Positions 13,127 to 25,949 of a stretch of 64,000 nucleotides of DNA are shown piece by piece. Source of the DNA: Rhodosorus marinus (taxonomy: Eukaryota > Rhodophyta > Stylonematophyceae > Stylonematales > Stylonemataceae). Both the position numbers and the translations under genes were made by a program. The stretch lies in assembly GCA_029953675.1 (NCBI GenBank), contig JAMWBK010000006.1, forward strand, positions 2,170,001 to 2,234,000, written 5' to 3'. Numbering within the stretch: position 1 is the stretch's first letter; the number at the start of each line of letters is the position of its first letter. Under the pieces are notes generated by a model. The model did no database searches, had not been told where the DNA came from, and worked only from the letters and a program-made list of their open reading frames with translations.

Positions 13127-15728
13127 TCACTTCGAGCCCGAGGCCGTCTCAGCGATCTGTAGCCGATGAGACCTCAGAGGTATTTCAAGGGGCTCATAGC
13201 TGTCCATGATACAGTAGTGCGGGATGCCACGGAAGTTGTACCAAACGGCCAGGGCCCTCTCATCGTCCTCTAGCGCTGTTGGGTCCCAGACACCCTGAAT
13301 CGAGGATTTAGAGGACGTGTACAGCAGAACCTGGATTCGGGAGGTGTTCATTACACGTCAGTCTGTGTTCAGGAAACGAGGAGTGATGCTGGCGGGCAAA
13401 AGCATACCTTGGAGTCTTGAACCAAGTACTGCAACGCATCCGCACACTCGACAAGTTCGAGCTCGATTTCCCGACCTTTGACGGACTCCATCTCTACCGT
13501 CGCCTGCTTGACAGCAGCAGCTGTTTGGTGGAAGTGAAACACGGATTGAACCAACGATGTCAGTTGCTTGAGAGCCCAGCCATATTGAAACTGACCCAGT
13601 CGCGAAAAGCCTACCTGAGCCGAACAACGCTCGCGTGATAACAAGTCCCATTGCTTCTTCCTCCTGCTCTCGGCTTCTCTCAATGGCGACTGTCATTAGC
13701 TCGAGGGATGCCTCCGCGTCGCTTTGTGATCTCTCCATGGCAACCTTTCGTGTCCTCCGCGCCTCCTCCTTGGCTTCGAGAAGTTGTGCCTTCTGGATTG
13801 GATTCACAATCTGATATTGTACAAACGCTGCGATTCCCACTAGCAGTGACAAAGCCACTGTGGCTAGACCCGGCCTGGTTTCGGAGGACAGGAGGACTGG
13901 TATCGATATCTTGTGCCCGCCTCTGCTGATCTTGAGCCGAAGCGTCACTCCCTCGACGGATAGTGATACACCAGCGCCCAAGCCGCTATTCCAATCAATT
14001 ATGTTCCTACCGCCGGACAACTCCAAGTCCCACGTACCAATTCCAACTTTCGCACGGAGCTTTGCAAAACCTCCGCTGATCCCTCCATCTTGCCAGGAAC
14101 TGCCCAAACCCTAGCACGATTAGAAGCAACGAGAAGAACAAGAAGGGAAAGTTGATCCTTCCAGTTAAGCATAGAACTAATTGAAAGGGACGATTCTTGA
14201 AGGTTTTCCCGCATACCTTTTGGATCGAGACAGAGAGGGAAGTATCGAAGGAACCCAACCTGCATGTTGTATTAAATATCATCGTGGAAAAGAACATGAC
14301 CAGCCGCTCACGGAGACTGATTCGCCGCTCTTCCTTTTCGTCGAAACCGCCATCAACGAGCCCACCTCCCTCGTGTGCAGGAGAGTGGCGAATAGTCCAC
14401 ATAACTCCGTGTTGGGCGCCGGTCACCCAAGCCAATTGGCTCATCCATCGGTCACTCAGCTGCCTCACCATCGACAAAACCAAGTTCAGCAAATCCTGGT
14501 TCGAGTCATACGTAGCCTCTAGCATGCTCGAGCTGCCCATTCACCATCAGGAGAGGAGAAAAAAGAACAAAAAAAAAAACAGAAAAGAATGTTGTTCATC
14601 AGCGCTTCGAGGTTTTCTCTTAACTGACATCAAAACTCTTGCTGAGCTAGGCGGCGTCTCCGAGAAAGAGCCCACGATCAGCGATCGAGCGGCTGGGTTT
14701 CTCTTTCGCAGTAGGCAGGAGGTTGTGCAAGAAGTAGGGCGTACGTTGTTGCTGTTAGTTTTCGCCAGAGTTTTGCCGTTAACGTTGAACTGCTGCGTTT
14801 TCTCGAGACTCCGTAAATGTAGGAAACCTCAGCGAAAGTATCGGCGTCAAAGGTTCTTCGTCCTGTGATTGAGAATGAGCTCGCTGGAGATCTTGAAACT
14901 CCTACGCCGAGGATGGAAAGAGAAGTCAGTGCTCGAGTCCCAGTCCTCGTTCGAGATCTTGACAAGTGCATATCTTGCGCATACCTCGGGTTGTAATGTT
15001 ATAAGACGCAGCAAGGATGTCCCGGTTTGTAACGTACGCAGTTAGGTTGGAAGAAAGAGTCATTTGAGTTATGATGAACGGGTTTCCTTCTAGTCCCGCG
15101 TCGACGTCTTCGAGAAAGCTGACAAGCCCGGTGCCGTCCGTAGAAACTTTGACCTGATTGTGGACCGTCAGCAGTGAGTCCTTCTCGTTCGTTTTCTGGT
15201 TGGATGTCCCATTCGGCGCTTCTCGCTGGAAACGAGATTGAATATCCTCCCATACGCTGAGCTCTAGTCCCTCTGCGGCCACAGTCCGAATTCCTTCTAC
15301 ACCATACTCGTCGTAAACTCTGCGCTTTAGCGGATCTGAGAGAACCTCATAAGCCTCTTTGACTCTGGTGAAGTTTTTCGTGGCCTAGAATGCAGGGATG
15401 GATTAGAAAATAACTTCAGAACGGAATCATTCACTACTTCAAAGCAGCCGCGACTTCTGCAACCTACCACATCCTTTTTCACAGGATCTGTGTGCTTGTC
15501 AGGGTGATAAGTCTGACAAAGGCGTCTATAGGAAGCCTTGATCTGCTCTTCAGTGGCCTGATCACAATAAGAAAGGGGTGAAACAAACAATAATAAGCCA
15601 CTGATTGGACTCTGGACGGGCGATCCCAAATTGATCCATTCCAGACAACGACTCACATCTTTGCTGACGTTGAGAATGTCATACAACTTAATATTAGATT
15701 CATCCTCTTCATCAAGAACTCCAGACAT
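13127..15728 (-). CDS. DNAJC11: DnaJ homolog subfamily C member 11
   Basis: J-domain protein that in animals sits in the mitochondrial outer/intermembrane space and supports MICOS and cristae shape. Exon 1 starts MSGVLDEEDES at 15728. The J-domain is split by introns and carries the HPD motif (CQTYHPDKHTDP), continuing into KEAYEVLSDPLKRRVYDEYG. The middle exons (to about 13900) match the beta-strand-rich DUF3395-type region. A hydrophobic segment, LATVALSLLVGIAAFVQYQI, precedes a charged helix (KAQLLEAKEEARRTRKVA), as in the animal protein. The C-terminus has DPTALEDDERALAVWYNFRG and ends IPLRSHRLQ plus a short tail. Length and order agree with the roughly 560-residue family. It lies 190 bp downstream of another minus-strand gene. 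Confidence 0.92.
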
Positions 15729-15921
15729 CCTTTCCCACCTTCAGCTGAGGGGAAGAGGTGGGAAATTCTTCTTCAAATCTTCAAAAAGAGAAAAAAAAAT
15801 ATGCAGAAGCTTCCCTACAGCACTCGAAAAAATCAACAACCCCTTTCCTCAACGGACCTTATCACTCGATTTCTACTTCAACGAGCTTCCCACAGTTCTA
15901 ATGGAGGACAACACGTCCTTC

Positions 15922-16923
15922 TCAAGCGTCCATCTGATCATTTTCCATTTCCAATCGTAGCACCAAATCTTCCTCTGCCATAGCATTCCTAATGTTCCAT
16001 TCCTCCATCCTCTTCGTCACTGAGGTCGTGAAAGAGATGACCACGCCGTCGGCGGAGTGGATGGTGAAAGTATGTGTACAGTTTTCGATCATCATCTGAT
16101 TCTTTAACTCTCTCCAACGACTAACTTTGGGAATCAAAACTTCTTTAATTTTGTGGTAGTGGAATGATTTGCATCGTTTCACGAACGCTCCCAGCTTCAC
16201 TCAGATCGATTGGGTTCGGAGAGGACAAGTCCATTTGGGACGAGCAGATCTGGACGGTCTTAGTTCTTATATCTCTGTCGAATGACTACTGTATTTAGGC
16301 TTGTCATGGTCAGAAAGTTGTCTCCATAGGCGTACTGCATGGGCACGACGTGGATAGAGACCAGGTTGAAGACCCGTGTGTTCTCTGATGAGTCCATGCC
16401 CGGGTTTCGGGTGCGATAGTGACTTCTCGAGTTGTACTGCGTTCCGTTCTGCCGGACACGATTCCCAATTCGACTAGCTTTAGAAGTGGCTTGATGACGG
16501 CACTCCTTGATGGCTAGAAAGACTTGCTGCGAAAGAGAAGAGGAACAAGCTGTTCCTCTGTACTGGTTAGTATGATATCTCCTTTTCGATCTTCTTATAG
16601 GCATTCCGAGACTGGTCTTTGCGTTCTCGACGTCCCGTCATGAAAATACCTGCCTGTGCCATCCACGACATGGATGGAATGGCCATGAAAAAGCTAGGAA
16701 TGCAGGATTTGTGATTGCCGTTTTTGGCTGTGATTCGTCTGCAGGCGACGTGGAGGGCAAAATCGCCAGTCTTTTGACATAGTTGGGAATAAATGACTTC
16801 ATCTGGACATAGAGAAATCCATTTAATCGATTCGTAAACCCTCCGAGCAGAAGACGTAAGGGTTTGCGATCTTAAGACTTGAGGGTTGAAAAAGACAGGA
16901 TCGCTTGCCATCAAAGAGGGCAC
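15922..16923 (-). CDS. Unrecognised multi-exon protein, PH-like C-terminus
   Basis: Not recognised. A first exon may begin near 16900 (MASDPVFFNPQV). An intron runs from about 16648 to 16530 and contains a clear TACTAAC branch-point sequence. A middle exon encodes SENTRVFNLVSIHVVPMQYA. The last exon (16200-15922) encodes RWRELKNQMMIENCTHTFTI and then HSADGVVISFTTSVTKRMEEW, which has the pattern of the last strands and C-terminal helix (conserved Trp) of a pleckstrin-homology domain. The exon joins in the middle are not settled, because several frames stay open. The stop lies only 190 bp from the DNAJC11 start, so this is a tightly packed same-strand pair. Confidence 0.33.
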
Positions 16924-17410
16924 CTGCTTGGATACCCAGTCGTCACGGAGGCAGTTCTAGCTCCGTGATCTAGATCTGCAGCCTCGTAATCGCGGGCCTT
17001 GGGTGAGTCCCTGGATGGGAAGGATCTGAACGCGTCAGTCCGCCGAAAGTTCAGGATTTGACCGCAAGATTCACAAACGTAATTCGATTCTTGAAGACTC
17101 TGACTGTTTTTCGCCTCAGCTATGTCTTGACGAATTCACGTCGCTTAACGTCGGAATAGTCATTGCTCCGATCGCTCCAAGTTGGGCTCTGGAGAGTCTT
17201 AGCCCATACCAACCTCTCCAACGGCTGCCACTTTTCTGTTTGCAAAACTGTAAACGTTTTAACTATCCAGTCCTGCTACTTATGTATTGTGCAGAACTGA
17301 AGATCTCGAGTGAGGTTCGCTAGAGTTGACGGCGATGTCACTAGAAAGCGTTCCACACTTTGCCCTTCCTGTCTTGCGCTTAAGCGTTCGCCTTTACAAG
17401 CAATGGGTAC
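16924..17410. other. Intergenic, no supported gene
   Basis: Spacer of about 490 bp between two minus-strand genes. The phosphatase gene may extend into it: GTGAGT directly at its last codon and an AG near 17361 would add a short exon ending in a new stop. Otherwise nothing is seen. Confidence 0.4.
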
Positions 17411-17928
17411 TCACTTCGTAGACGTACTTTCGATCGCTGCCATTGCCCAGGGAAGCAAAGCCGGCGAGGATAAAAATGTCAAGCCCATTTGTCTAGCTTT
17501 CTCTTGAGCTTCATTCGGGGTAAGATTATGAGTTCTTGCGTCGTAAATGCTGAGAAGGGCTCCTGCTCGTCTCCCAGATGCGCACACTACCAGACAGGGC
17601 GTCGGTAGACCACCGAGTAGTGTGCATGCTGTTTCAGCAAGCTCAGGGTTCACCTGACGCACGCGTAAAAAAGAGAACGTCAGCTCAATGTTGTAAACAA
17701 CATTTTATCTCAAGACGAACGTCTTACTTTTCCAGCATCAACGGGAAGATATGCATATTTCAGACCAAGCGCTTCCGCGTCGTTCCCGCTATTCTTCTCA
17801 TACCCCCTCTCATACTCCGGAACCAAGTACAATATAGACCGAATTCCGTGCTTCTCGACAAAACTCTTGTCAGGCATTCCCCCTCCATAGAGGTAATCCT
17901 CATCAAACCTTTCAATATTCAGTCCCAT
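17411..17928 (-). CDS. DUF442 / beta-lactamase-hydrolase-like phosphatase
   Basis: Two exons (17928-17728 and 17653-17411) give 147 residues. The protein has the compact dual-specificity-phosphatase fold of the DUF442 (BLH-type) family: an N-terminal strand DEDYLYGGGMPDKSF, then KHGIRSILYLVPEYERGYE, then YAYLPVDAGKVNPEL. The active-site loop reads VVCASGRRAGAL, with the nucleophilic Cys and the Arg in the family spacing. The His that usually precedes the Cys is Val here, which may alter the Cys pKa. The substrate is unknown; relatives include proteins linked to sulfide metabolism and to plastids. The intron contains a perfect 7-bp inverted repeat around a TAAA loop. Donor and acceptor are GTAAGA and CGTCAG. 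Confidence 0.72.
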
Positions 17929-18446
17929 CAGAAAAAAAAAAAAACCACACCTCCCCGTCCCCGCCGGAAGAAGAAACAAACAAACAAAGCCACCCAACCA
18001 AAAGGAAACCAAAACCCTTTTCCTCCCGACTTATCCAACTAGCAAGTCCTCACCCACACCTTATGACCTGCACATGGATCCACTATGACATCATTCCATA
18101 TGCTCGGCAACAATGATAACTTTGATCATCATCATCATCATCCTCCCCACTAAAAACCCAGCACTACTTTTGCCCTAGAAATTGTGATCCACCAGCAACT
18201 AACTATTGCTATCCAACAAAAGATTCATTTAAAAATAATATATTTCAATAAACCAAAATATATTGACGTACTTTCTAAGGATTGGACAGTATGATGGAAG
18301 AATATGATATTTTATAATATTGTATTGGAAAAAACAAGAAATCATATGTATAATTAGAATTATTGGAGGATATTTTATATATGTATTTTCAAATATTTTA
18401 TATGCAATCATGTTTCTGGAGTTGTAAGTGAGAGGAATTAATTGGT
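17929..18446. other. AT-rich intergenic spacer
   Basis: Contains a poly-A/T tract next to the phosphatase start and a very AT-rich block at 18180-18440. No coding signal. Confidence 0.5.
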
Positions 18447-19292
18447 CTAATAGATTAATATCTTACTGATTTTATGGATTATGAAGGTCCCGCCCTTACG
18501 TCCAGGTGGAATCCAATTGAACTTGCTTTTTACGGCGTGTGTAACATCAAGAGGATCATGAAAGCTAGCAGATTTCATTTCTTCGGGTGCGTCGAGACTT
18601 GTGACTGACTCTGCAGAAAGGTGCGGGAAGAAATCACAAGAAATGCCTGTTTCAGGTAGGATTGGGGCGCTTTTCATTCCCAATCAGAAACCGTCTCAGC
18701 GATGCCCACCCATTCTCTTTTTATCCTCCTCTATCCCAGCCGCTATGCACCAAACTTCAGAAGAAAAGTCCCTCCCCCGTATCGCCAGGGGATAAACCAG
18801 CGGCGGATGAATACAGATCAGACAGATCGGTTTTATCGGAGGCTTGGAGCCCGGAATGAGGTATGCTAGGAAGAGTGCACGGAACGGAACGCGCCTCCAG
18901 AAATAAGGCAGCATTACAGCGCCAGAGAATCAGACTCGTAGTCATACACTTGTGACTCCCCTTTCCCGCTTGGAAGCACCCACCCGGGGTTGATAGTTTT
19001 CAAGTTAACCAGAGATTCAGACTCAAAAAAAGCGTGCAGTCGGGAAAGAGTATCACGGCGGGCACGGTGGCACTCACCGCAACCAAGCACCCCCAGCGCT
19101 GTCTAAGGTTATGAAGATTTCTTCAACTAGGGCGATAAACCATTGATCCAGCGCAGACTGTAAAGCCTCAGCATTGGTGCGCGCCTTACGTGTACAATGA
19201 CTGCTTCCCGTCTGCATCGTGCTCGCTCGTATGAATACCCAATTCCATGACTTTTTTTTTTTTTTTCCGAACTTCCACCTCGCCAATCGCAA
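18447..19292 (-). CDS. Doubtful unrecognised gene
   Basis: Protein-like stretches occur on the minus strand but I cannot settle a model. One frame near 19210-19077 encodes NAEALQSALDQWFIALVEE and ends at a GTGAGT donor. A competing frame across 19107-18929 encodes LSRLHAFFESESLVNLKTIN and ends at TAA. A last stretch (18660-18450) encodes FNWIPPGRKGGTF near its end. Possible first residues are MELGIHTSEHDADG near 19248. None matches a family I know. It sits downstream of the UBR gene on the same strand, but the UBR stop at 19755 is clear, so it is not part of that gene. Confidence 0.22.
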
Positions 19293-19754
19293 TAGAAGTT
19301 ACAAAAATATTACATGAGTAGGACAACTTGATTGGTTGACAGCCACTTGAATAAATCAAAACCTTCAATCACATTTTTTTATCCAATTATATTTTGCTTA
19401 ACTTTAACGGAGATTAAGATTTAGCCAATTAAGCTGGATTTATGTACGTTTCAAAATACAAATTTTCATATATCAATCAATTTTGACCATAGCTTTATGT
19501 CAGGCGGTTGCCGCATGGACGCAAATGGCTTTCGGAATGGTGCTTTTGATCCAGGATCAACTCTACGGTCGAGTTGTGAGCTTTCGGACCTTGCGGCTGA
19601 TTGCTTTTTCCTTTTGAAAAGGTTTGTTTGTAGTCAGTAGACAAAACCCGATGTGGCAAAAGGTCGTGCTTTAATCTAGTTTGGTTGTTAGCAGGTTTTA
19701 CACGTTTGTTACTGGGTGGTATTTTTTCTTCTTTTCCCTGAGGAGAAATCGCAG
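19293..19754. other. 3' spacer of the UBR gene
   Basis: AT-rich from about 19260 to 19500, with a poly-T run (T14-16) at 19252-19266. Probably the 3' UTR of the upstream UBR gene. No coding signal. Confidence 0.45.
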
Positions 19755-22700
19755 TTACCGTTCAAGGAACTGTTGCACAAAATACAAAATATTCTGGAAG
19801 TCGAGCGTATGTGAGCTTTCGATAATTCTGGAGTCGTAGTCAAAGCCCGCCGACAGCCACAGCTTTTCCAATACGCCATATCTGTCTTCCGAAAAATGGA
19901 GCGGTTTGCCTCGCGAAAGGCCGACATCCTCCTAATCATGCAGCGGTTATCAATCAGCAAATTTGCAGTGACTTCCCTCAGATACTGGTGTTTGTGCTGT
20001 CTGCTTCCTCAACTCACCTCTCCGTGCTCATCTAAAAACGGTGAGCACCAGATCGCGTACCGTTTTGCCCGTGACAGGAGGATGGCAGATAAGCCCGCAA
20101 AGGAATGTCTACGTCTCTCATCTGTACCCCACGCCCTAACGTCTTGTAGGATTAGAAACACTCCAATCCCAGCACCGCACCGACGTGCGTGATTCCTGGC
20201 AGTGATCAAGAGATCTCCGGCAGACATGTTCGTTTCGTTCGTTTCCCCACAGCAGGCGCTTGGAGCTGATATCAATCTGCTGCACACCAAACACAAAGCA
20301 AGCTGATACGAATTCTTCCCACATTTTCGACATCGCACCCGGTTGTTGGCATCCAGTTTCTATTTGTCGTCGTGGTCGAGGAGAAAAGTTTTCATAGCAA
20401 ATCTCTCTCAGCGAATTAGGACCCAAACTCGGTTTTTGTTGAAGTCGGCGGGCTTACCTCGAGGAGATCCTGCAGCATACTCGGCAGCTTGTATAGCCGC
20501 GGGTAGTAAATTGTTAGTTTTTCCGGAAGTCCCCGTTCCAAAGGTTCGTCGATGTCGTATTTTGAGCGCAAACGCTTGAGTTCCGGTACCGCATCATTCT
20601 CTTCATTGTATGCTTGGAGATCCAGATCGTCACCGGTAAGGTAGGAAAGAAGGACCGTAGCACGGCGAAGGTACACCAGTTCCCGACGAAGGGTGCTGAT
20701 GGATGAATCCCCATAGCTCTCGGACGCGTTGCAAATTTTAACCATCGCCATTAAATCGCTGCGGTGAAGCTCTTCAGGCCACAGCATAACCGCATGGATA
20801 AGCTTGCCGAATGGGTCCCCTTTTCCAGAAGAGATAATTTCCCACAGATATGCCATAACATCTGCGTTTGTAGCGAGGTAGCTGAGCTGAACTCGGCAAG
20901 AATGCAGAAGCTGAGGCATAGTCTCCACTACCACGGTTGATCCTGGGCCAGGAGTGTTGCCCGAACGATAGATGAGCTCGGTCACTCCGATGCTCACCGC
21001 CACAGCCTCAATAGTCCGCCAGAAAGGTACCGAGGGACTCTGCCTGACTTCGTTGAAAAAAGCCGGTGCAAACTTGTAGATCAGCGGCATGACTACGAGG
21101 AACAGCGGGTTGCGAAACGGGTTGCTGTTGGGCGGAAGCACTTGATTTCGTGTAATCCAATCTGTACCGTATCTCCAGTACCGAGGCAACTTCTCTGCAG
21201 GACGGTAGGAATCTATAGAGTGCGAGCGAAAAAACGCTTAGCAGGCCTCACGAACAAACCACGATAGAAAAACTTCATCCATCTAAAGCTTACTCTTGAA
21301 CTTCTCTTCGGCAAATCGCTTCCACTCCTCAAAGTCGGTAGTCCTTAACTCGCTTTTCCGCATAGCTCTTGGAGCGATCAGCGGCACGAAAGAATTTGCC
21401 AGTCTCCGGCAAAAGGGACAAAGGAATTCGCCAAGATTCTGGTCCGTTAAATCATCTACCTCAATGTTCTGCTCGTTTGTTTCCGAAGAAGTCTTGAACT
21501 CTATGTTAACCTCAAGGCACGTGTTGTGGATGTAGTGTCCGCAGAAATTCACGTAGACTTCCCTACGAGTTCCAACGCCAGTGTTGATCAGTGGCACACT
21601 CAACATTTTCCCGACTTCCTCTTGCCCCGCAGCGGACTTGGCATCTGCTGATCGACGAAAAGGAGACAGTGGTTAGCGGTGTATTTCGGAGGTCACTTCG
21701 CATATACGAATACTACAGTACAAAGCTTTCGGACTTTGTGGAAGAATCGAAACGCATTCCGTCTTCCCGATTGAAGACTATTAATGAAAGTCGGTTTCAT
21801 GTGAAAATCTTCAACAGATTGCTTGGATGGTAAGCCCTCACCGCCATCCGGAGACAGGTCTTCTGATAGTACAGCCGTTTCGGGGGATGGAGACTCAGAG
21901 CTCACTGGCTGCTGCGGTTCAAAGGAATTGTGGAGTCTTAGCAAAACGCCAATTTGATGACGACTAGTCACTCACGATGAGTCGGGACTGCGTCGCAATC
22001 TTACATTTGCACTATCTTCTAGAACATTCGTGAAGTCGATTTCGTTCATGAAGCTGTCAGCATCTGCAAGGTTCGAATCTCTCTGCAAGTTCTGCGTGAC
22101 TTGGGCATAACCGATAAGGCCAATAACCGATACATCGTCCCTCGAGTGAGCATGACATACAACACATGTGTGGTCCGCGTTGACCGATTTCTTCAGGTGA
22201 TTGTCGACGCTGAAATCTTGAGAGATTTGCAGTTCATTCACATCCATTTCAAGATGTTTGACTTCATCCGGGAGAGGCGTTTCTTCTTCAATTTTCTGCA
22301 TGAACAGCTCCTGAGAAAACCCAAGGTGTACCAGTTGGTAATAGATGGGTAAGTTTCAACCCTCGACATTGGTGATCCGCGGGAGAAAAACCCGGTTTCA
22401 CTACAAGCATTACCTGTTTCCTTCGGAAGCTATCTCGAATTTCTTCTTGCTTCCTAAGGCGCATTTCCTTGCGCTTTCTTGAGCTTAGTAAATCTTCCCT
22501 TACAAGACCATCCCCTGTGCAGTTCATATAGCTCACAACAACTTCGTCGTCTTCTCCCAACCTCCTGCTGAGATAGCTGCCAACCAGGTAGAGCGAATTG
22601 CTCACATCCAGCGGTTGGGCCTTATCTTTGCTCAAGTATACAAATGAAGCAAGAAGCGAGGAGTCCTCTGATGCAAGATTGTCGTAGAATTGGTCTCCTC

Positions 22701-25700
22701 GTTCACAGAGTTCAGCAGCCGAGCGAGCCGTGGCGACACACGCCAACAACAGATACAAGTATTTAGTACCTGTAGTTTCACGCAGTACGTGAAGTAAGAA
22801 AGTGTCCCATGCTTAGCAAGCATCAGTGCGGGGAGATGACGTACTCTCGCCACTGTGCCGAATCTCAGCCATAATCTGTTCTACAGGGCCCGCTGCCCGA
22901 CAGAGGGAAGTCGCAACGCGAAGGTTTCCACGTAGGCCTTCGTAGAGGGGCAAATTAGTAAGATTAAACATTTCCGAGCTCTCTCCCTTCTTCAATCGTC
23001 TACCCAAAACCTCCCGGAATCTTATCGTTGATTCTTCCCGCGATCTGGGAAGCGCCAGAACGTTAAATAGGTTGTAATGACGCCATTCAGTATCCTATCG
23101 GCTCGGCAAAGTTAGAACCCTCACGTCAGCGTGGGCCATTGAAAACTGCAAATCACATGTAGGAGACTCCACGTGTGCGTAGCTTCACAATCATTAACCG
23201 ACCTTGACCCTAAAGTAACCCTGAGAGGTTCCCCTGGGTGGGCGGAACCCAGCTACTTCCCGCACGACCTCGGCGATGATTTGTGGGGTTTCTCCAAATT
23301 CTTGGCGGCCATCAATATCTAAAACACCATGCTTCGATACTCCTTCAATGATCGTGGAATAGGAGCAGTCCCTTGCAAACAGGATATGCAGAACTTCGTG
23401 CCTAATTTGATCTGCTCGCAACGGGTAGAACAGGTGGCACAAGAATAAGGTCAAAACAATCCCGTCAAATCATCGTCCGTCAGAACTCTCGCGGAGTCGT
23501 TGCCGTTCGCGTCAGACCTCTGTTCGTATAACCCGTTCCCGTTCGCTCCAAGAGCACTTGCATAATAAACATCATGCAGTGTTCAAGAGATCGACGAGCT
23601 TTTTCGTCTTCCCAGATCTTCTTCGAGAAACCGTCTTGACCCATCAAGCACTGAAAGGCAGCTTGTTCAAATTGTAGAGGTCCGGTTGCCGCGAGGCAAA
23701 ACTGAAGCAGGTTTACGTCAAGATCGGTGACCCACCTGTACCAGTTGCTCGTCCTGTTGCAGCCAAAGTTGAAGGGTTCATTAGTCGAGCGGTTCGGTTC
23801 ATGTTCCTGGTGCAGAACACGACGACAAGTTTCGCACCATAGTTCGAATATTTTAGGGATTGCTCGAGTGCCGTCAGAGAGCCCCGCAGAGACCGCTTGC
23901 TTAAGAAGCAAAGGGTGTCTTATGAGTGAGAGCACTTGTGCGGAAAACTCCTCAGACCCGACGTCCCCGATCAGGGTCTGGAAGATCGGTTTCACTTCGT
24001 ATTGCTTTCGCATCAAAGCGTTCATGAACAAGCTGAATAACCGGTGCAGAGGTAATACAAGAACAGGAGATTTTTCCTGTCCAGGAAGTGGCGCTGGCTC
24101 ATCTTCTATTGACGTCTTCACAAGCCACTCGCAAAGGGGATCGAACACTATTTGAAGAGCTTCTTTTCTCGAAGCATCTGCATCCTAAATTAACGCCGAT
24201 TCCCCGCAAGAAAGCGAATCAGTGGAGGAAGAGGTCAAAGCACCATTGCACCAAAGCCAGAGTTCGACTCACCTCAGCATCTGGCGGGTTTAATTCGAAT
24301 CCTGTGACAAGCAATTCAACAACGGCCAGCATTTGGCACTCCGCAGGTATCAAAGCCGCTATTCTTTTCTCATCCTCCGTGTGAGGAGGTCTCGAAACTC
24401 CCCTCATCATAGAACCCATGCTCTGAAGACTTGCAAGGATGCTTACAATCTCTCTTAACAAATCTTTCCTCTTGTGTACAAGGTGCGAAGCAACTGCTTG
24501 ATGTCGCAGCAAGTAATTCAAATCCATAAAAGGTTGCTCCTGACGTAAAACGAGATCACGCATTTCCTGTCTTTGCGTTTCGAGGTCAATCAAGTCGTTG
24601 TCGGAGCAAAATTTTCTGTACGAGTCATTGTACATTCGTGACAGAGTGTGTATGACAACATCAAGGATTCCTCCTTCTTGAATCATCTCGGGAACAAGCC
24701 CCGGGACAGTGAGGATCTGGCATGAAAAGTGTTGCAGAACAAACTTGTCCTCGCTTTCTTCGTCATCGCTGTCGGACACCTTCAATACCGTTAGCGAATC
24801 CCATTCGAGGGAAGACGGTTTCAGTCCACCACTGCAGGGTCGGTCTTGCAAAACGCTCCATGCTCCATGCTCCATACTGCCTTACCTGAAGGACCCCATA
24901 CTCATCTGTAGAGTTATGCCGTGCGTCCTCCCTTTGCGCTGTTCTCCGCGCAAAACTCGGACTCTCGTAAGTGTAAACGATTTCCCGGAGTAAGCTCGAC
25001 CTAAAGCAAAAGTCTACAAGCAGGTCGAAGAACAGCGCATCCAAGATTCTATCCAGTGAGTCTTGTTTGCGTTGTGCAGTTTGAAGTCTGAGCAGTCGCC
25101 GCAGTAGAGAGTTTCTTTCCTCGCTCGTTCCACCACCCCTTGAAGGCTGCTCTCCCAACTTTACGCTAATGACCCTACGGAAGCCATCCCCATACCTCGC
25201 GATCTGATTTTCCAGGAAAAACGTTGGCAGAGCCCTTAGTACTTCTTTCGCAACTAGGTAGTCCGGGCGAACCCGACGGAAGAAAGAGGACCAGGCTGAG
25301 CTTACGGAAGCGAGCCAATCAAGCAGAGCCTCTGCGTCCTTCGTGCGCCCATTTTCGCCAAGCTCTATAGCCTTCTCCGCAGCTTCAGAGACAGCAAAAG
25401 TTAAGCGTTCCTTGAAATCCTCTGGCATTGCGGAAGAAACATCTTCTGAGGTAGTCGAAGTCCCAACATGCTGGCTGCAGAACCCACTCCTCGCCCACGC
25501 CTGGAAAGGAGTCCGATGAAAGAGCAAAGAAATGTAATCAACTTCAGAACACATGCTGCTTGATCTCGTACAGCACTAATTTTGGGTCGTGAGTTCCAAG
25601 CAAGGCCGGTTTGTTCAGTAGGCACCTGAATATCTCCACAATCGCAACACCCCCCGTTCGTTTTGATCATCGCATAGTCGTGATTTTCGTGATCCCCATC

Positions 25701-25949
25701 TCTGAAGCATGGGATACAAACGGCACAAGTTGGGTCCTGCCCACAGGTATTGCACAAGTACGCTAGCTCTCCCTGCTTCCAAGTCGTACCGCAGGCTCTG
25801 CTCAGCCCATCACCAGCCTTTTCCTGAAAAAAGGCGACGTCGAACTCCACTCGCTCATCTGCATCAAGAACCACATTGAGCACCTCCCTTGGAACTTCAG
25901 CTTCACGAACTTGACCAAGAAGATCTGTGATTCTACTCCTCCAATCCAT
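19755..25949 (-). CDS. UBR-box N-recognin E3 ubiquitin ligase (UBR1/PRT6 type)
   Basis: Reads N-degrons and ubiquitinates the proteins that carry them. The start MDWRSRITDLL is at 25949; an in-frame ATG lies 24 nt upstream. Exon 1 carries the UBR box (GELAYLCNTCGQDPTCAVC, then HENHDYAMI, then GGCCDCGD), and exon 2 completes it (AWARSGFCSQHVG). Later exons hold the helical middle (LTVPGLVPEMIQEGG; PLHRLFSLFMNALMR) and the helix RKEMRLRKQEEIRDSF. A split RING-H2 follows: HTCVVC at about 22150, then CGHYIHNTCL and FLCPFCRRLANSFVP at 21550-21350. The C-terminal cap has ALCLVC, ITARNHARRCGAGIGVFL and DEHGEEDVGLSRGKPL, and ends FLER. There are about 14 introns and roughly 1,650-1,700 residues. I see no ClpS-like N-domain after the UBR box, which points to PRT6/UBR3-like rather than UBR1/2-like specificity. 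Confidence 0.93.

Noticed and set aside
17689-17706. AATGTTG-TAAA-CAACATT inverted repeat considered as a terminator
   Set aside because: It lies inside an intron of the phosphatase gene, so it has no terminator role; probably chance.
22050-22090. GGTTCGAATC-like string suggesting a tRNA T-arm
   Set aside because: No matching acceptor, D or anticodon arms; it lies in a coding exon of the UBR gene.
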